Assembly: GCF_002201895.1 (NCBI RefSeq)
Contig: NZ_CP019436.1
Coordinates: 124,001 to 188,000 of the forward strand
Length of the DNA stretch: 64,000 bases
Source of the DNA: Methanopyrus sp. SNP6
GTDB taxonomy: Archaea > JAADCQ01 > Methanopyri > Methanopyrales > Methanopyraceae
Direction: 5' to 3'
Shown: positions 8,606-17,980 of the stretch, piece by piece
How the letters are laid out: each line of letters begins with the position of its first letter
How positions within the stretch are numbered: position 1 is the first letter of the stretch
Notes under the pieces: model-generated
Databases searched by the model: none
What the model saw: the letters and a program-made list of their open reading frames with translations, nothing else
What the model was told of the DNA's origin: nothing
Translations under genes and position numbers: made by a program

Positions 8606-9646
8606 TCACTCTCCCCGGTCGGTCAAGTACACCGCGGGTCCGTACGCTGGTATCATCCGATCGGGGAAGCGCTCCGGATCTCTACCTAGCTGGAACTCGG
8701 GCTTCTTCGGGCCCAGGGAGACGATATCTTCCAGCTCGTCCCAATCCATCGGCGAGACGTTGTGGCAACCGTGACCGCCGTCCCGATAGACGTCCTCGTT
8801 CTCGAGTTTGCCTTCCACGAACTCGCGGATCTGCCTCTCGAACTTCTCCGACGATAATCTGATAGTGTGATGCTCGTAGACACCGACGACCCTGTCACCG
8901 TCGAATAGGAACGCAGTTACGTGCCCAGTCCCGTAGTCGATCACCAGAAGTCTGTCCGCGTCCGAATCGACTCGCCCGAGCATGGCGATCGGGACCTTCG
9001 AGTCCATCGCAACGGCGTCGGCTCCCGCCGATTCCGCTTCCATGTAGGCCGCACGTAGTCTTGGGAAGTTCTCGGGCGGGACGTCGTCGAACGTCATCCG
9101 ATCGAGCCTGCAACCGTTCGTCCCGAGATACCGGCGGAACAGCCGCTCGAACCTGTGCTTCCGGTTAGACTCGTAGTCCGGGTGGTAACCGTGGTCCTGG
9201 ACGCAAGCCACGATCATCTCTACACCGTCCATGTCGACGTTCGAACGCTGTAGCGCCTCGAACACATCCGAAACTCGGAAGTCGTACGTTTCGACCACGG
9301 GGGAGTCAGGTGGGATCTCCTCGATGGGGTCCTCGACAATATGAAGGTTGGGCATCTCCTTCAGCCTGCGCACGTCGTTATGAAGCGTCAGTGCCGCATC
9401 AAGCTCCGAGTAAATCTCGGTGCCCCTTTTCATGAGTTCCTTGAACTCGTGAGTGGTGGGTCCTCCGCCCATCGGAACGCCAACCAATGCCAAGTACCTC
9501 GGCGGTTCTCGCAGCATGGAGCGCAACCTCTGGGCTAGCGTCGACACGCGTGAGGGCCCCACGAATCTCGGTGAATACTCAGGATTTCCAGTGTAAGCCA
9601 CCACGTCGGTCGTTCCCACTCCCACATCGATGACGATAGTCTTCAC
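8606..9646 (-). CDS. DUF1786 family, actin/ASKHA-like protein
   Basis: A 346-residue protein of the DUF1786 family, sometimes loosely labelled as pyruvate formate-lyase activating enzyme-related. It has two phosphate-binding loops of the actin/hexokinase type: IVIDVGVGTTDVVAY at the N-terminus and LLVIDYGTGHVTAFLF in the second half. I prefer the GTG at 9646, right after the mfnE stop at 9648, to the ATG at 9682, because family members begin immediately before the first phosphate loop. The biochemical role is unknown; linkage to mfnE and mfnA suggests a methanogen cofactor function. Confidence 0.8.
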   Translation of the reverse strand: MKTIVIDVGVGTTDVVAYTGNPEYSPRFVGPSRVSTLAQRLRSMLREPPRYLALVGVPMGGGPTTHEFKELMKRGTEIYSELDAALTLHNDVRRLKEMPNLHIVEDPIEEIPPDSPVVETYDFRVSDVFEALQRSNVDMDGVEMIVACVQDHGYHPDYESNRKHRFERLFRRYLGTNGCRLDRMTFDDVPPENFPRLRAAYMEAESAGADAVAMDSKVPIAMLGRVDSDADRLLVIDYGTGHVTAFLFDGDRVVGVYEHHTIRLSSEKFERQIREFVEGKLENEDVYRDGGHGCHNVSPMDWDELEDIVSLGPKKPEFQLGRDPERFPDRMIPAYGPAVYLTDRGE

Positions 9647-9647
9647 T

Positions 9648-10265
9648 TCATCCTGGAACGATACGGGTTCCAACGAACTCATCCCCGCGCATGGCTCTCA
9701 GGAGGTTGTCCGGGTTTCCTGCGTGAACGACGCGAAGTTCGAGATCGTACTCTTCCGCGAGTCGGGGGGCTACGGGATCCAAGGCGGTCCAGTTCCCCTT
9801 CAGTTCCCGAGCATCGATCTTGCGGATCAAAGAACCGGGGCACTTCGGATCCTCAAGGATGCCTGGTACGTCCTTAGCGAACACCACCAGGTTCGCGTCC
9901 GCTTCGGCTGCGACGTACACCGAGATAGCATCGGAGGTGACCTCCCACGAATGTGGCAGAGGATCTTTCATTCTAAGGTAACGGTATGGCAGTAACACCA
10001 GCTTATCGCCGAACTCTGGCTCCTCAGTGGTCGGCAGGTCGAGTAGGTCCGAGAGCAGATACCCGGTCTGGTCCATCGCGGCTATTGCCATCCAATGGGC
10101 CGCGTCGTCGGATAGATCCTCGTCTCCGTAGATCTCCCGCACGAGGTTCGCGAACCTCCATCCTCCCGGCACCACTAGGAGCTCGCCTTCGAACGCGACG
10201 ACCGCGTCCCTCACGGCATCGATTTCCTTCACCGCCCCGGTTCCCGCTTTGAGTACTACCCTCAC
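9648..10265 (-). CDS. mfnE: Amino acid kinase family protein, probable MfnE (methanofuran synthesis)
   Basis: The 205-residue protein is a short amino acid kinase related to aspartokinase. Family features include LKAGTG at the N-terminus, VVPGGWRFANLVR, a DAAHWMAIAAMDQ helix and WEVTSDAISV followed by a KDVPGI segment. In methanogens this group includes MfnE, which phosphorylates aminomethylfuran methyl phosphate to the diphosphate before coupling with tyramine. The presence of mfnA (tyrosine decarboxylase) four genes upstream in the same operon supports that. Its ATG overlaps the stop of the preceding gene as ATGA. Confidence 0.72.
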   Translation of the reverse strand: MRVVLKAGTGAVKEIDAVRDAVVAFEGELLVVPGGWRFANLVREIYGDEDLSDDAAHWMAIAAMDQTGYLLSDLLDLPTTEEPEFGDKLVLLPYRYLRMKDPLPHSWEVTSDAISVYVAAEADANLVVFAKDVPGILEDPKCPGSLIRKIDARELKGNWTALDPVAPRLAEEYDLELRVVHAGNPDNLLRAMRGDEFVGTRIVPG

Positions 10266-10498
10266 GATTTCAGCATCCCTTCCAGCTTATCCCTAAGGAT
10301 ACGCATGTCGGTGCGTTCCGTCTCAGTCTCTGCTTCCCGCTCGGCCTTTTCGAGGAACCTGATGACGCATTCCGGATCTTCGCAGCGGTCATACGCCCTC
10401 TCGAGTAGTCTGCGCGCTTTCTTGGCGTTCTCAATATAGGGCCGCGCTTCCACGTAGACCTTTGTCAGTAAGTCCTTCAGTTCCTTCGAGGACGACAT
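10262..10498 (-). CDS. Small helical protein in the mfn operon
   Basis: A 78-residue, highly charged and almost entirely helical protein with no membrane segment and two cysteines (about residues 35 and 39, in the context CEDPEC). Its start overlaps the end of the hydrogenase protease gene by 68 bp in another frame, and its stop overlaps the mfnE start as ATGA. The overlaps and sensible composition support a real gene, although a later start is possible. No family recognised. Confidence 0.6.
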   Translation of the reverse strand: MSSSKELKDLLTKVYVEARPYIENAKKARRLLERAYDRCEDPECVIRFLEKAEREAETETERTDMRILRDKLEGMLKS

Positions 10499-10925
10499 CC
10501 TTCACCACCCGCACGACCGCGTCGGCGACGCTCTTAGCTTCCGGAGACATCGGGCCGAATCCCAACTTCACGGGGACGAGTCCTATCAGCAGGCGGATGT
10601 CCATCATCTCGTCGGGAGGTAGCCCGTGGGAACCCCTGTCCGGACCTAGTTTCGGCTTCTCCACCACAACCAGTGTTCCGGGCTCGCGATCGACACACAC
10701 CGTGTCGACTAGAACTACGGGTTCGCTCGGTGGTCGAAGGCGTTCGAGCCACACGCCGGCGGCCACGGCTTTGAACTTGTGGGTCTTGAGGGGAGAAAGG
10801 CGTCGCGCGACCCAATGCCCGAATCCGTCATCCGCGGCCAATGGATTGCCGAGACCGACTAGAACGAATCCTTCTCCCAGCAGTTCTCGGAGGTAGTCTC
10901 GGAGTGGTTCCAAGGGTCCGATCAT
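10431..10925 (-). CDS. Hydrogenase maturation protease (peptidase M52 family)
   Basis: The 164-residue endopeptidase family removes the C-terminal tail of the large subunit of [NiFe] hydrogenases after nickel insertion. Visible signatures are the VGLGNPLAADDGFG motif with its nickel-sensing aspartate, the DTVCVD strand, and SHG, whose histidine is the second metal ligand. The ATG at 10925 overlaps the mfnA stop as ATGA, which fixes the start. Presence in an operon headed by nikR fits nickel-enzyme biogenesis. Which hydrogenase it serves cannot be told from the window. Confidence 0.88.
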   Translation of the reverse strand: MIGPLEPLRDYLRELLGEGFVLVGLGNPLAADDGFGHWVARRLSPLKTHKFKAVAAGVWLERLRPPSEPVVLVDTVCVDREPGTLVVVEKPKLGPDRGSHGLPPDEMMDIRLLIGLVPVKLGFGPMSPEAKSVADAVVRVVKDVVLEGTEGLTDKGLRGSAALY

Positions 10926-12040
10926 CCACCCAGCACCCTGGCGACGAGCTCGAGGAACCGTGAGACCGTCTCCGCGTCGAGGTGTGGCATCATTACTATC
11001 CTGACTCCGAGGGGATTGGTGGAAATGGAGATCTTCCAACCCTCCCGCTCCGCTTCCCGCAACAGTCGTTCCGCGGTCTCTCTGCCGGGCAACAGTATGT
11101 TTACCAAGTTGAGGTGGGGCGGGTCCACGGCTAGTTTTAGGCCGAGTTCTTTGGCCTTTTCTGCGACTTTCAGGGTCTCTTCGTAGCATCTGAAAGCTAT
11201 CTTCCGATACCCTTCTTCCCCGAGCTCCAATATGTTCGCGTAGAGCGCTAGGACCGGAGCTCCAGGTCGTGTGCCGGTGATAGTGTACTGTGATGCCCCA
11301 CCACCCGACAAGTAAGGTGCATACACCTCGATGGTTTTCGGGAACTCGTCGTCGCGGAACACGATGCCACCTGCTGGCGGGGGTACCAGCCCCATCTTAT
11401 GGGGGTCGACGGTAACGGATACAACCGCCTCCAGATCGAAGCCGAAACGGGGTAATGGGTACTCATCCCGGAGGAACGGTGCCGTGAAGCCCCCGAACGC
11501 GGCGTCTACGTGGAGAGGAACGTCGTGATCCTCCGCCACGTCCGATAGCGCCTCGATGTCGTCGACGGACCCCGTCTCGGTGGTGCCGACGATGCCGACG
11601 ATCAGCGCGGTATCCCGGGAAATCAGGTCCTGAACCGCGTCTACATCCACGGTATAGTCGGACTTCAGCGGCGCCTCGACGAGTTTCATACGTAACATCC
11701 GCGCCGCCTTCTCGAATGAGAAATGGCGAGTGGCGGGAACTATGATCTCCCTACCGCCTGTGACTTCTCGAGCCGCGTACGCGGCTAGGATGTTGGCCTC
11801 GGTACCTCCCGACACTATACTACCCTCGGCCTCCTCCGGATCTGGGTGATCTAGGAGCGTCTCCGCCAACCATTCAATGCACTCACGCTCGACCCGGTAC
11901 GCGTTGGGAAAGAGGTAAGGATCACCCAAATTGACGTGAAGCCCAGCTACGAACGCTTTGGCGGCGACAGGGTGAGGTTCGGTGCACATTGATCCGAGTA
12001 CGGTACCGTCGGAATAATCAGAGTCACGCTGGATGATCAT
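10922..12040 (-). CDS. mfnA: L-tyrosine decarboxylase (methanofuran synthesis)
   Basis: A group II PLP-dependent decarboxylase of 372 residues. MfnA makes tyramine for methanofuran, and in some archaea also beta-alanine from aspartate for coenzyme A. Signatures are SGGTEAN (77-83), HVDAAFGG (177-184) with the cofactor-binding aspartate, and the PLP lysine K215 in VDPHKMG. The start is fixed by an ATGA overlap with the upstream regulator's stop; a much longer upstream frame has non-protein-like composition and was discarded. A coaD gene lies further upstream, so a dual role with CoA synthesis is possible. Confidence 0.95.
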   Translation of the reverse strand: MIIQRDSDYSDGTVLGSMCTEPHPVAAKAFVAGLHVNLGDPYLFPNAYRVERECIEWLAETLLDHPDPEEAEGSIVSGGTEANILAAYAAREVTGGREIIVPATRHFSFEKAARMLRMKLVEAPLKSDYTVDVDAVQDLISRDTALIVGIVGTTETGSVDDIEALSDVAEDHDVPLHVDAAFGGFTAPFLRDEYPLPRFGFDLEAVVSVTVDPHKMGLVPPPAGGIVFRDDEFPKTIEVYAPYLSGGGASQYTITGTRPGAPVLALYANILELGEEGYRKIAFRCYEETLKVAEKAKELGLKLAVDPPHLNLVNILLPGRETAERLLREAEREGWKISISTNPLGVRIVMMPHLDAETVSRFLELVARVLGG

Positions 12041-12843
12041 ACGTACTCTATCCGGTATTCGGCTCCCCGCCGTTCCGCCTTGCCCCTCGCCCTCCTCAGC
12101 ATAGGGGTGGTGATTACCACTAACGCCTTCAGGCCCTTGAGCGCCGCCATGATGGCTCCGTCCACCACCCCGAATTTCAAGTCCGGTTCGATCCCGAGCA
12201 TGTTCAGGGCCGCCTTCGCCGCGGTGCCGGCCGCTCCGATAAGATCGTAGTCCTCCTTCTCCAGCACCTCTTTCAGCCTGTCGAGGTTCAGTTTGCGGGT
12301 CCCTCCTTCGCGCGCGCTCGGGACGCATACGAACACCACCTCCCCTTTTTCGAGCCCCGGAATGTCGCCCTCGATGTTCGTCACCGGCAGGTCTTGTCCT
12401 TTCTCCGCGTCGGCTTGGGCTATGGCTCGTGCTCCGGTCTTACGACTCTTCGACGCGTACAACAGCCCGCCTTCCATGTACAGGTGGACCTCTTCACCTT
12501 TCCGGATATCCTCCGCAGCTATGGCCGCCCAAGTCATGCGCTTCCCAAGAGCTTCCGCGATTTTAGCCGAGAACCTACGAATATTATTAATCGATTCGAG
12601 GGCTTTTTCAGCCCCTTTATCAGTCAGAACATATTCAGCTCGACCTTTTTTCTCTACCAATCCTTCGTCGATAAGTTCCTTTACGTAGTTGTGGATAGCC
12701 TGCAAGGATACTCCTAACTCGTCCCCAATGTCACCTAAATGAACTCTAGGTTGACGCAATCCAATGAACGCTAATATCAAAGATTTCATCAGTTCGCGTC
12801 TATCCTTTAGCTCATTGGGCACCCTGATAGGTCCTTCTTCCAT
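12037..12843 (-). CDS. Winged-helix transcriptional regulator with C-terminal ligand-type domain
   Basis: A 268-residue protein. Residues about 15-80 form a MarR/ArsR-type winged helix (HLGDIGDELGVSLQAIHNYV as helix-turn-helix, then EGLVEKKGRAEYVLTDKG as wing). The C-terminal half is alpha/beta with YDLIGAAGTAAKAALNMLGI and VVDGAIMAALKG, and may be a sensor domain. It lies between nikR and mfnA, 3 bp after nikR, so it probably regulates the same operon or is coregulated by nickel. The ligand is unknown. Confidence 0.82.
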   Translation of the reverse strand: MEEGPIRVPNELKDRRELMKSLILAFIGLRQPRVHLGDIGDELGVSLQAIHNYVKELIDEGLVEKKGRAEYVLTDKGAEKALESINNIRRFSAKIAEALGKRMTWAAIAAEDIRKGEEVHLYMEGGLLYASKSRKTGARAIAQADAEKGQDLPVTNIEGDIPGLEKGEVVFVCVPSAREGGTRKLNLDRLKEVLEKEDYDLIGAAGTAAKAALNMLGIEPDLKFGVVDGAIMAALKGLKALVVITTPMLRRARGKAERRGAEYRIEYV

Positions 12844-12846
12844 TTC

Positions 12847-13272
12847 TTATTCACCCTCACTCGAAACTACAGTCAGCTTAGCTTGTTCCACCCCTCGGAC
12901 CCCACGAATGCGCTTCGCGAGCTCGGCAATCCGTTTTCCAGGTCCTTGTAGTAACAGTACTTCGAGACACTTTTCGTGGGAAACGTGTATGTGTGTCGTA
13001 GATATTATCAAATCCGTGAATTCGTGCTGCACTTTCACTAGCTCGGGCTCGGCGCGCTCGTGATGGAACACGTACGTAAGGACGCCGAAGTACTCCTCAT
13101 CTCCTAATCGTTCGGTCCATTCGATCCTCTGAAGGTATTCCCGTAGAGCCTGGCGGAAGATCTCCGATCGGCTCGCGAAGTACCCCGAGGCTATTAGTTC
13201 GTTAACTTTCTGGAGTAGGTTGTTTGGTATGGTTATCGAGGTTCGTACCAGATTGTCCTCGCCTTTGCTCAC
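12847..13272 (-). CDS. nikR: Nickel-responsive regulator NikR
   Basis: Ribbon-helix-helix N-terminus (RTSITIPNNLLQKVNELI) and ACT-like nickel-sensing C-terminus. The four square-planar nickel ligands have the family spacing: H83, H94, H96 and C102 in the 141-residue form. GTG 13272 is chosen because GGGGG lies 8 nt upstream; an in-frame GTG five codons earlier is possible. It heads the minus-strand run that includes a hydrogenase maturation protease, so nickel control of [NiFe]-hydrogenase biogenesis is the likely role. Targets elsewhere in the genome cannot be seen. Confidence 0.95.
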   Translation of the reverse strand: MSKGEDNLVRTSITIPNNLLQKVNELIASGYFASRSEIFRQALREYLQRIEWTERLGDEEYFGVLTYVFHHERAEPELVKVQHEFTDLIISTTHIHVSHEKCLEVLLLQGPGKRIAELAKRIRGVRGVEQAKLTVVSSEGE

Positions 13273-13289
13273 CCGAGGATCCCCCACAC

Positions 13290-13306
13290 GGTGAATTAAT
13301 ACTTGG
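13290..13306 (-). promoter_or_regulatory. Candidate nikR operon promoter
   Basis: The 42-bp gap between the DUF84 stop and nikR holds AGTATTAATT (minus strand, 13303-13294), a TATA-like box. Its distance of about 26 bp to GTG 13272 would make the transcript nearly leaderless. Assigned by position and composition only. Confidence 0.35.
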
Positions 13307-13314
13307 TAGCACCG

Positions 13315-13827
13315 TCATCTTGAAGTCTCGAGACCTATTAAAGCCATCAGGACCGCGAGCTCGCAGAGGTCTTCCCTCAACACCTTTCCGTCGGATAGTA
13401 CCCCTATTACACCGGAGCGCTTGCCTATCTCCCTGACTCCGACGAGCTCCGAGAAGACTTCTCCTACCTCCTCACCCGACAAAGCTTCCTCCGTTACGTC
13501 AGGAGGAAGTTGGAACCCCGGGCTCGTTCCCACCGCCTCTCGTCCTTCGGGGTCCCGCACCACGGCCACGTGGATGTCCACGTAGACGTCACCGACTTTT
13601 ATCAGTCCGGCTTCCAAGCCCACCGAGTAGCTACCCAGGTTCCACACCTTCCGAGCCCTGTTCTTAGCGCCCTGATGAACCTCTCTCGTTCCCACAGGTT
13701 GAGGTGGTACGTCTGAGTCGACGCTCACCGCCTCGACGGTGATCTCACGGTCCGGAAACGCTCTGAGAAACGCTCGCTCCGTAGCCCGAACTTTTACTGG
13801 GTTAGTCGTCCCGACACGGACCTTCAT
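13315..13827 (-). CDS. Non-canonical purine NTP phosphatase-like protein (DUF84/YjjX family)
   Basis: The family dephosphorylates inosine or xanthosine triphosphate to keep damaged purines out of nucleic acids. The N-terminal MKVRVGTTNPVKV with GTTNPVK nucleotide-binding loop, SVDSDVPPQPVG, GAKNRA and SVGLEAG segments are typical. ATG 13827 (170 residues) matches the family start; it overlaps the coaD 3' end by 26 bp. A longer frame to 13896 lies inside coaD and was discarded. Translational coupling with coaD is likely. Confidence 0.85.
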   Translation of the reverse strand: MKVRVGTTNPVKVRATERAFLRAFPDREITVEAVSVDSDVPPQPVGTREVHQGAKNRARKVWNLGSYSVGLEAGLIKVGDVYVDIHVAVVRDPEGREAVGTSPGFQLPPDVTEEALSGEEVGEVFSELVGVREIGKRSGVIGVLSDGKVLREDLCELAVLMALIGLETSR

Positions 13828-14266
13828 CCACATCTCCCCGCAGCTGGCTTGAGGATATCTTCCTTCCGTCACCGTCCAGCACGAACGGAACGACAACGAT
13901 GGACAACGGTGGAAGGCCGCGCTTCCTCCTGAGCTCGTTGATCTCCAACGCCACCGGTTCCGTCTCCGGACTCACAACGATCGCGTCCAACTCGTCATCC
14001 TCCAGCGTCGTGCCGTAGCGATCCTCCAACGGAACGATCTCGACCCGGTCAGACGCTCCTTTTTTCTCGACGAATCTTCGGACGTCCCGCACCCTCTCCT
14101 CAAAGGGCTCGACTCCTCTTTTTCCCTCTTCACGAACGAAGGAGTCCGTCGTGACCCCTATCACCACTCGGTTTCCCAGTTCGAGCGCTACGGACAACAG
14201 GCGCTGGTGACCTGGATGTAACCTGTCGAATGTGCCCCCGACGACTACTTTGCGGAACCTGGTCAA
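13802..14266 (-). CDS. coaD: Phosphopantetheine adenylyltransferase (archaeal type)
   Basis: The enzyme adds AMP to 4'-phosphopantetheine, the penultimate step of coenzyme A synthesis. The nucleotidyltransferase motif GGTFDRLHPGH is at the N-terminus and the ISSSQLR motif near the C-terminus. The TTG at 14266 has AGGAGG about 9 nt upstream; a TTG at 14275 sits directly on that ribosome binding site and is less likely. This gives 154 residues, normal for the archaeal form. It follows the PP-loop gene with a few-base spacing and is probably cotranscribed with it. Confidence 0.92.
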   Translation of the reverse strand: MTRFRKVVVGGTFDRLHPGHQRLLSVALELGNRVVIGVTTDSFVREEGKRGVEPFEERVRDVRRFVEKKGASDRVEIVPLEDRYGTTLEDDELDAIVVSPETEPVALEINELRRKRGLPPLSIVVVPFVLDGDGRKISSSQLRGDVDEGPCRDD

Positions 14267-14271
14267 GGAGT

Positions 14272-15249
14272 TCAACCTCCTAAGATATCGTAAACGGCCT
14301 TCAGAGCTTCACCCACTTCCAAGAAGCCGTGACGGAGTTCTCGTAGTACCCTCTGAATCGAGGCCCTTCGTAAGTGCGGATGGCGTTGGTGAACCTGATG
14401 CAGGAACGGACACGCGTACTTGTAGTCGTGAAACTTCGGGAGGACCTCCTCTACGAGACGGCGTAGCTCGAACTTAGTCTTCGCCAGGGCTGCGGGGACA
14501 TGTAGTTTGAACCGATCGTCCTCTGGTTGTACGCAGTGATGGCCTGTGGGTAACCCGTCCCCGAACGCTACGACGTCGGTATCGGATTCTTCCATCACTC
14601 TTTTCCGGATCTTAGCGTTACAGCGTCCACAAGGGTGGAAGCGACCCTTCTCCAAAGCTCCTTCTACGACGTCGGACAGGTCCTCCTCGACGAATTTAGG
14701 TTCCGTGCCGAGGTACTCGGAGAGTATCTCGACGTTTCTGCGCAGCTTAGGCGGCAGGAACATCGGACCCGGGTCTACCGTGACAGATTCGACCTCGTAA
14801 CCCAGCTTTCGGAGTATTATCGCGGAGGCCGTACTGTCGTATCCACCTGACGCCGCAACGGTGATCCGCATGTCGCGAGGTTCTTCTCCCTCCCAGCGTT
14901 CCCAGTAGTCCCACGGCAGTTCCCCGTAGAGCCTGGCTTTCTCTATCTCGATCCCCCGAAGGACGCCCTTTAGATCGGGCTGGTGACGGGAGTACCGCTC
15001 TAGAACCTCGTGCGATGCGTCCAACCTCAACAGTCTCATCTTCAGATCCGTCCAGGCCTGGACAACCACGCGGTCTACACCGAGCTCTTCTTTGAGTCTA
15101 CCGGCGACGTATCCACCCGGACCGATGAAATAAGACATGTCGGAACGGTCCCTACCTACGATCACTAGCGTGCCGTCCTCCTCACGTACGTCCACGATGT
15201 CGGGCTCTCCCTTCCCCTTCGTCCCTATCTCCTTCCTCAACTTGTCCAC
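14272..15249 (-). CDS. KH-domain PP-loop ATP pyrophosphatase
   Basis: The N-terminal third resembles a KH-type RNA-binding domain with a YFIGPGGYVAGRLKEELG loop. The rest is a PP-loop ATPase with SGGYDST (about residues 134-140) and a downstream CGRCNAK pair of cysteines, as in TtcA/TtuA-type tRNA thiolases and related enzymes. A tRNA sulfuration or similar adenylation role is inferred from this architecture; the substrate is unknown. GTG 15249 lies 7 nt after GGAGGTGAT and gives 325 residues; GTG 15273 is an alternative. The start lies inside the 3' end of the DUF192 gene. Confidence 0.8.
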   Translation of the reverse strand: MDKLRKEIGTKGKGEPDIVDVREEDGTLVIVGRDRSDMSYFIGPGGYVAGRLKEELGVDRVVVQAWTDLKMRLLRLDASHEVLERYSRHQPDLKGVLRGIEIEKARLYGELPWDYWERWEGEEPRDMRITVAASGGYDSTASAIILRKLGYEVESVTVDPGPMFLPPKLRRNVEILSEYLGTEPKFVEEDLSDVVEGALEKGRFHPCGRCNAKIRKRVMEESDTDVVAFGDGLPTGHHCVQPEDDRFKLHVPAALAKTKFELRRLVEEVLPKFHDYKYACPFLHQVHQRHPHLRRASIQRVLRELRHGFLEVGEALKAVYDILGG

Positions 15250-16006
15250 TACGGTCATCACCTCCTTTTTCACGTTGCTTTCCCCACCGCACCGGTTTGG
15301 GTTCCTCCAGGTACGCTAGCTCTCCCACACCAGGGCGGGAGACGCCGATCTTCTCGAGGACCGAATGCACGTCCTTCACGATCACGACGAGAGAATGATC
15401 GTCGGAGAGTATCTTCGCTCGCCCTTCGACGATCTCGACGCTGTCCCCGAACGTCTCTTTAATGGTGTCCGCAACGATGTACTTGTCCTCCCCCGAGATG
15501 TGGATGCAACCAGTGTCTTTGTTGTAGAACACCTCGCCCTGTAGCCCGGATTTAGCTACCGCCCGCATGATCACCTGGGCGAGCTTTCTCGTGACCAGCT
15601 TTCGGTTGAGGATCCTAACGGCCAGCTCCGATTCGAGGTCCCCTGCCACAACTTCGACGGAGTCTCCAACCTCGGTATCGGTCGCACTGACGATGCCGGC
15701 AGGGAGTTCCACGATCTCTTCAGGAGATTCTTCTGGTACGTACATTCGCCACGGCTTAAGGCGCTCGACAACGTCCACCACTTCCCCGTCTGCCAGGAAC
15801 ACCACATCGATCGGGAAACGCATGAAGAAGGTGTGGATCGCGCAACGTCTACGTCCGCGGTAAGGAGGCTTCAGAATTAATCCTTCCCCCTCCTCCAATC
15901 TTCGACGGAACATCAACCCCCGAAGCCTTGCGAAGAACGACTCCGCGATCTCGGCACTGTGAGCGAGCACGGTGCCTTTGCTCCGATTGATCACCGCGGC
16001 TTTCAA
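15182..16006 (-). CDS. DUF192 protein with C-terminal extension
   Basis: Residues about 1-115 are a DUF192 domain, with HTFFMRFPIDVVFL as its core motif. A second domain of about 120 residues follows, containing NKDTGCIHISGEDKYI; I do not recognise it. The last 30 residues are low-complexity and lie where the frame overlaps the 5' end of the PP-loop gene by 68-92 bp, so the tail may simply reflect that overlap. The TTG at 16006 has GGGGTGAT upstream. It diverges from the diadenylate cyclase gene with only 23 bp between start codons. Confidence 0.75.
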   Translation of the reverse strand: MKAAVINRSKGTVLAHSAEIAESFFARLRGLMFRRRLEEGEGLILKPPYRGRRRCAIHTFFMRFPIDVVFLADGEVVDVVERLKPWRMYVPEESPEEIVELPAGIVSATDTEVGDSVEVVAGDLESELAVRILNRKLVTRKLAQVIMRAVAKSGLQGEVFYNKDTGCIHISGEDKYIVADTIKETFGDSVEIVEGRAKILSDDHSLVVIVKDVHSVLEKIGVSRPGVGELAYLEEPKPVRWGKQREKGGDDRSGQVEEGDRDEGEGRARHRGRT

Positions 16007-16029
16007 CTGATCACCCCGGGGGTGCGACT

Positions 16030-17935
<1,906 letters not shown>

Positions 17936-17980
17936 AGCGATGCGTGTACCGAACTAAACACCACGCCTCTGCGACTCCAG

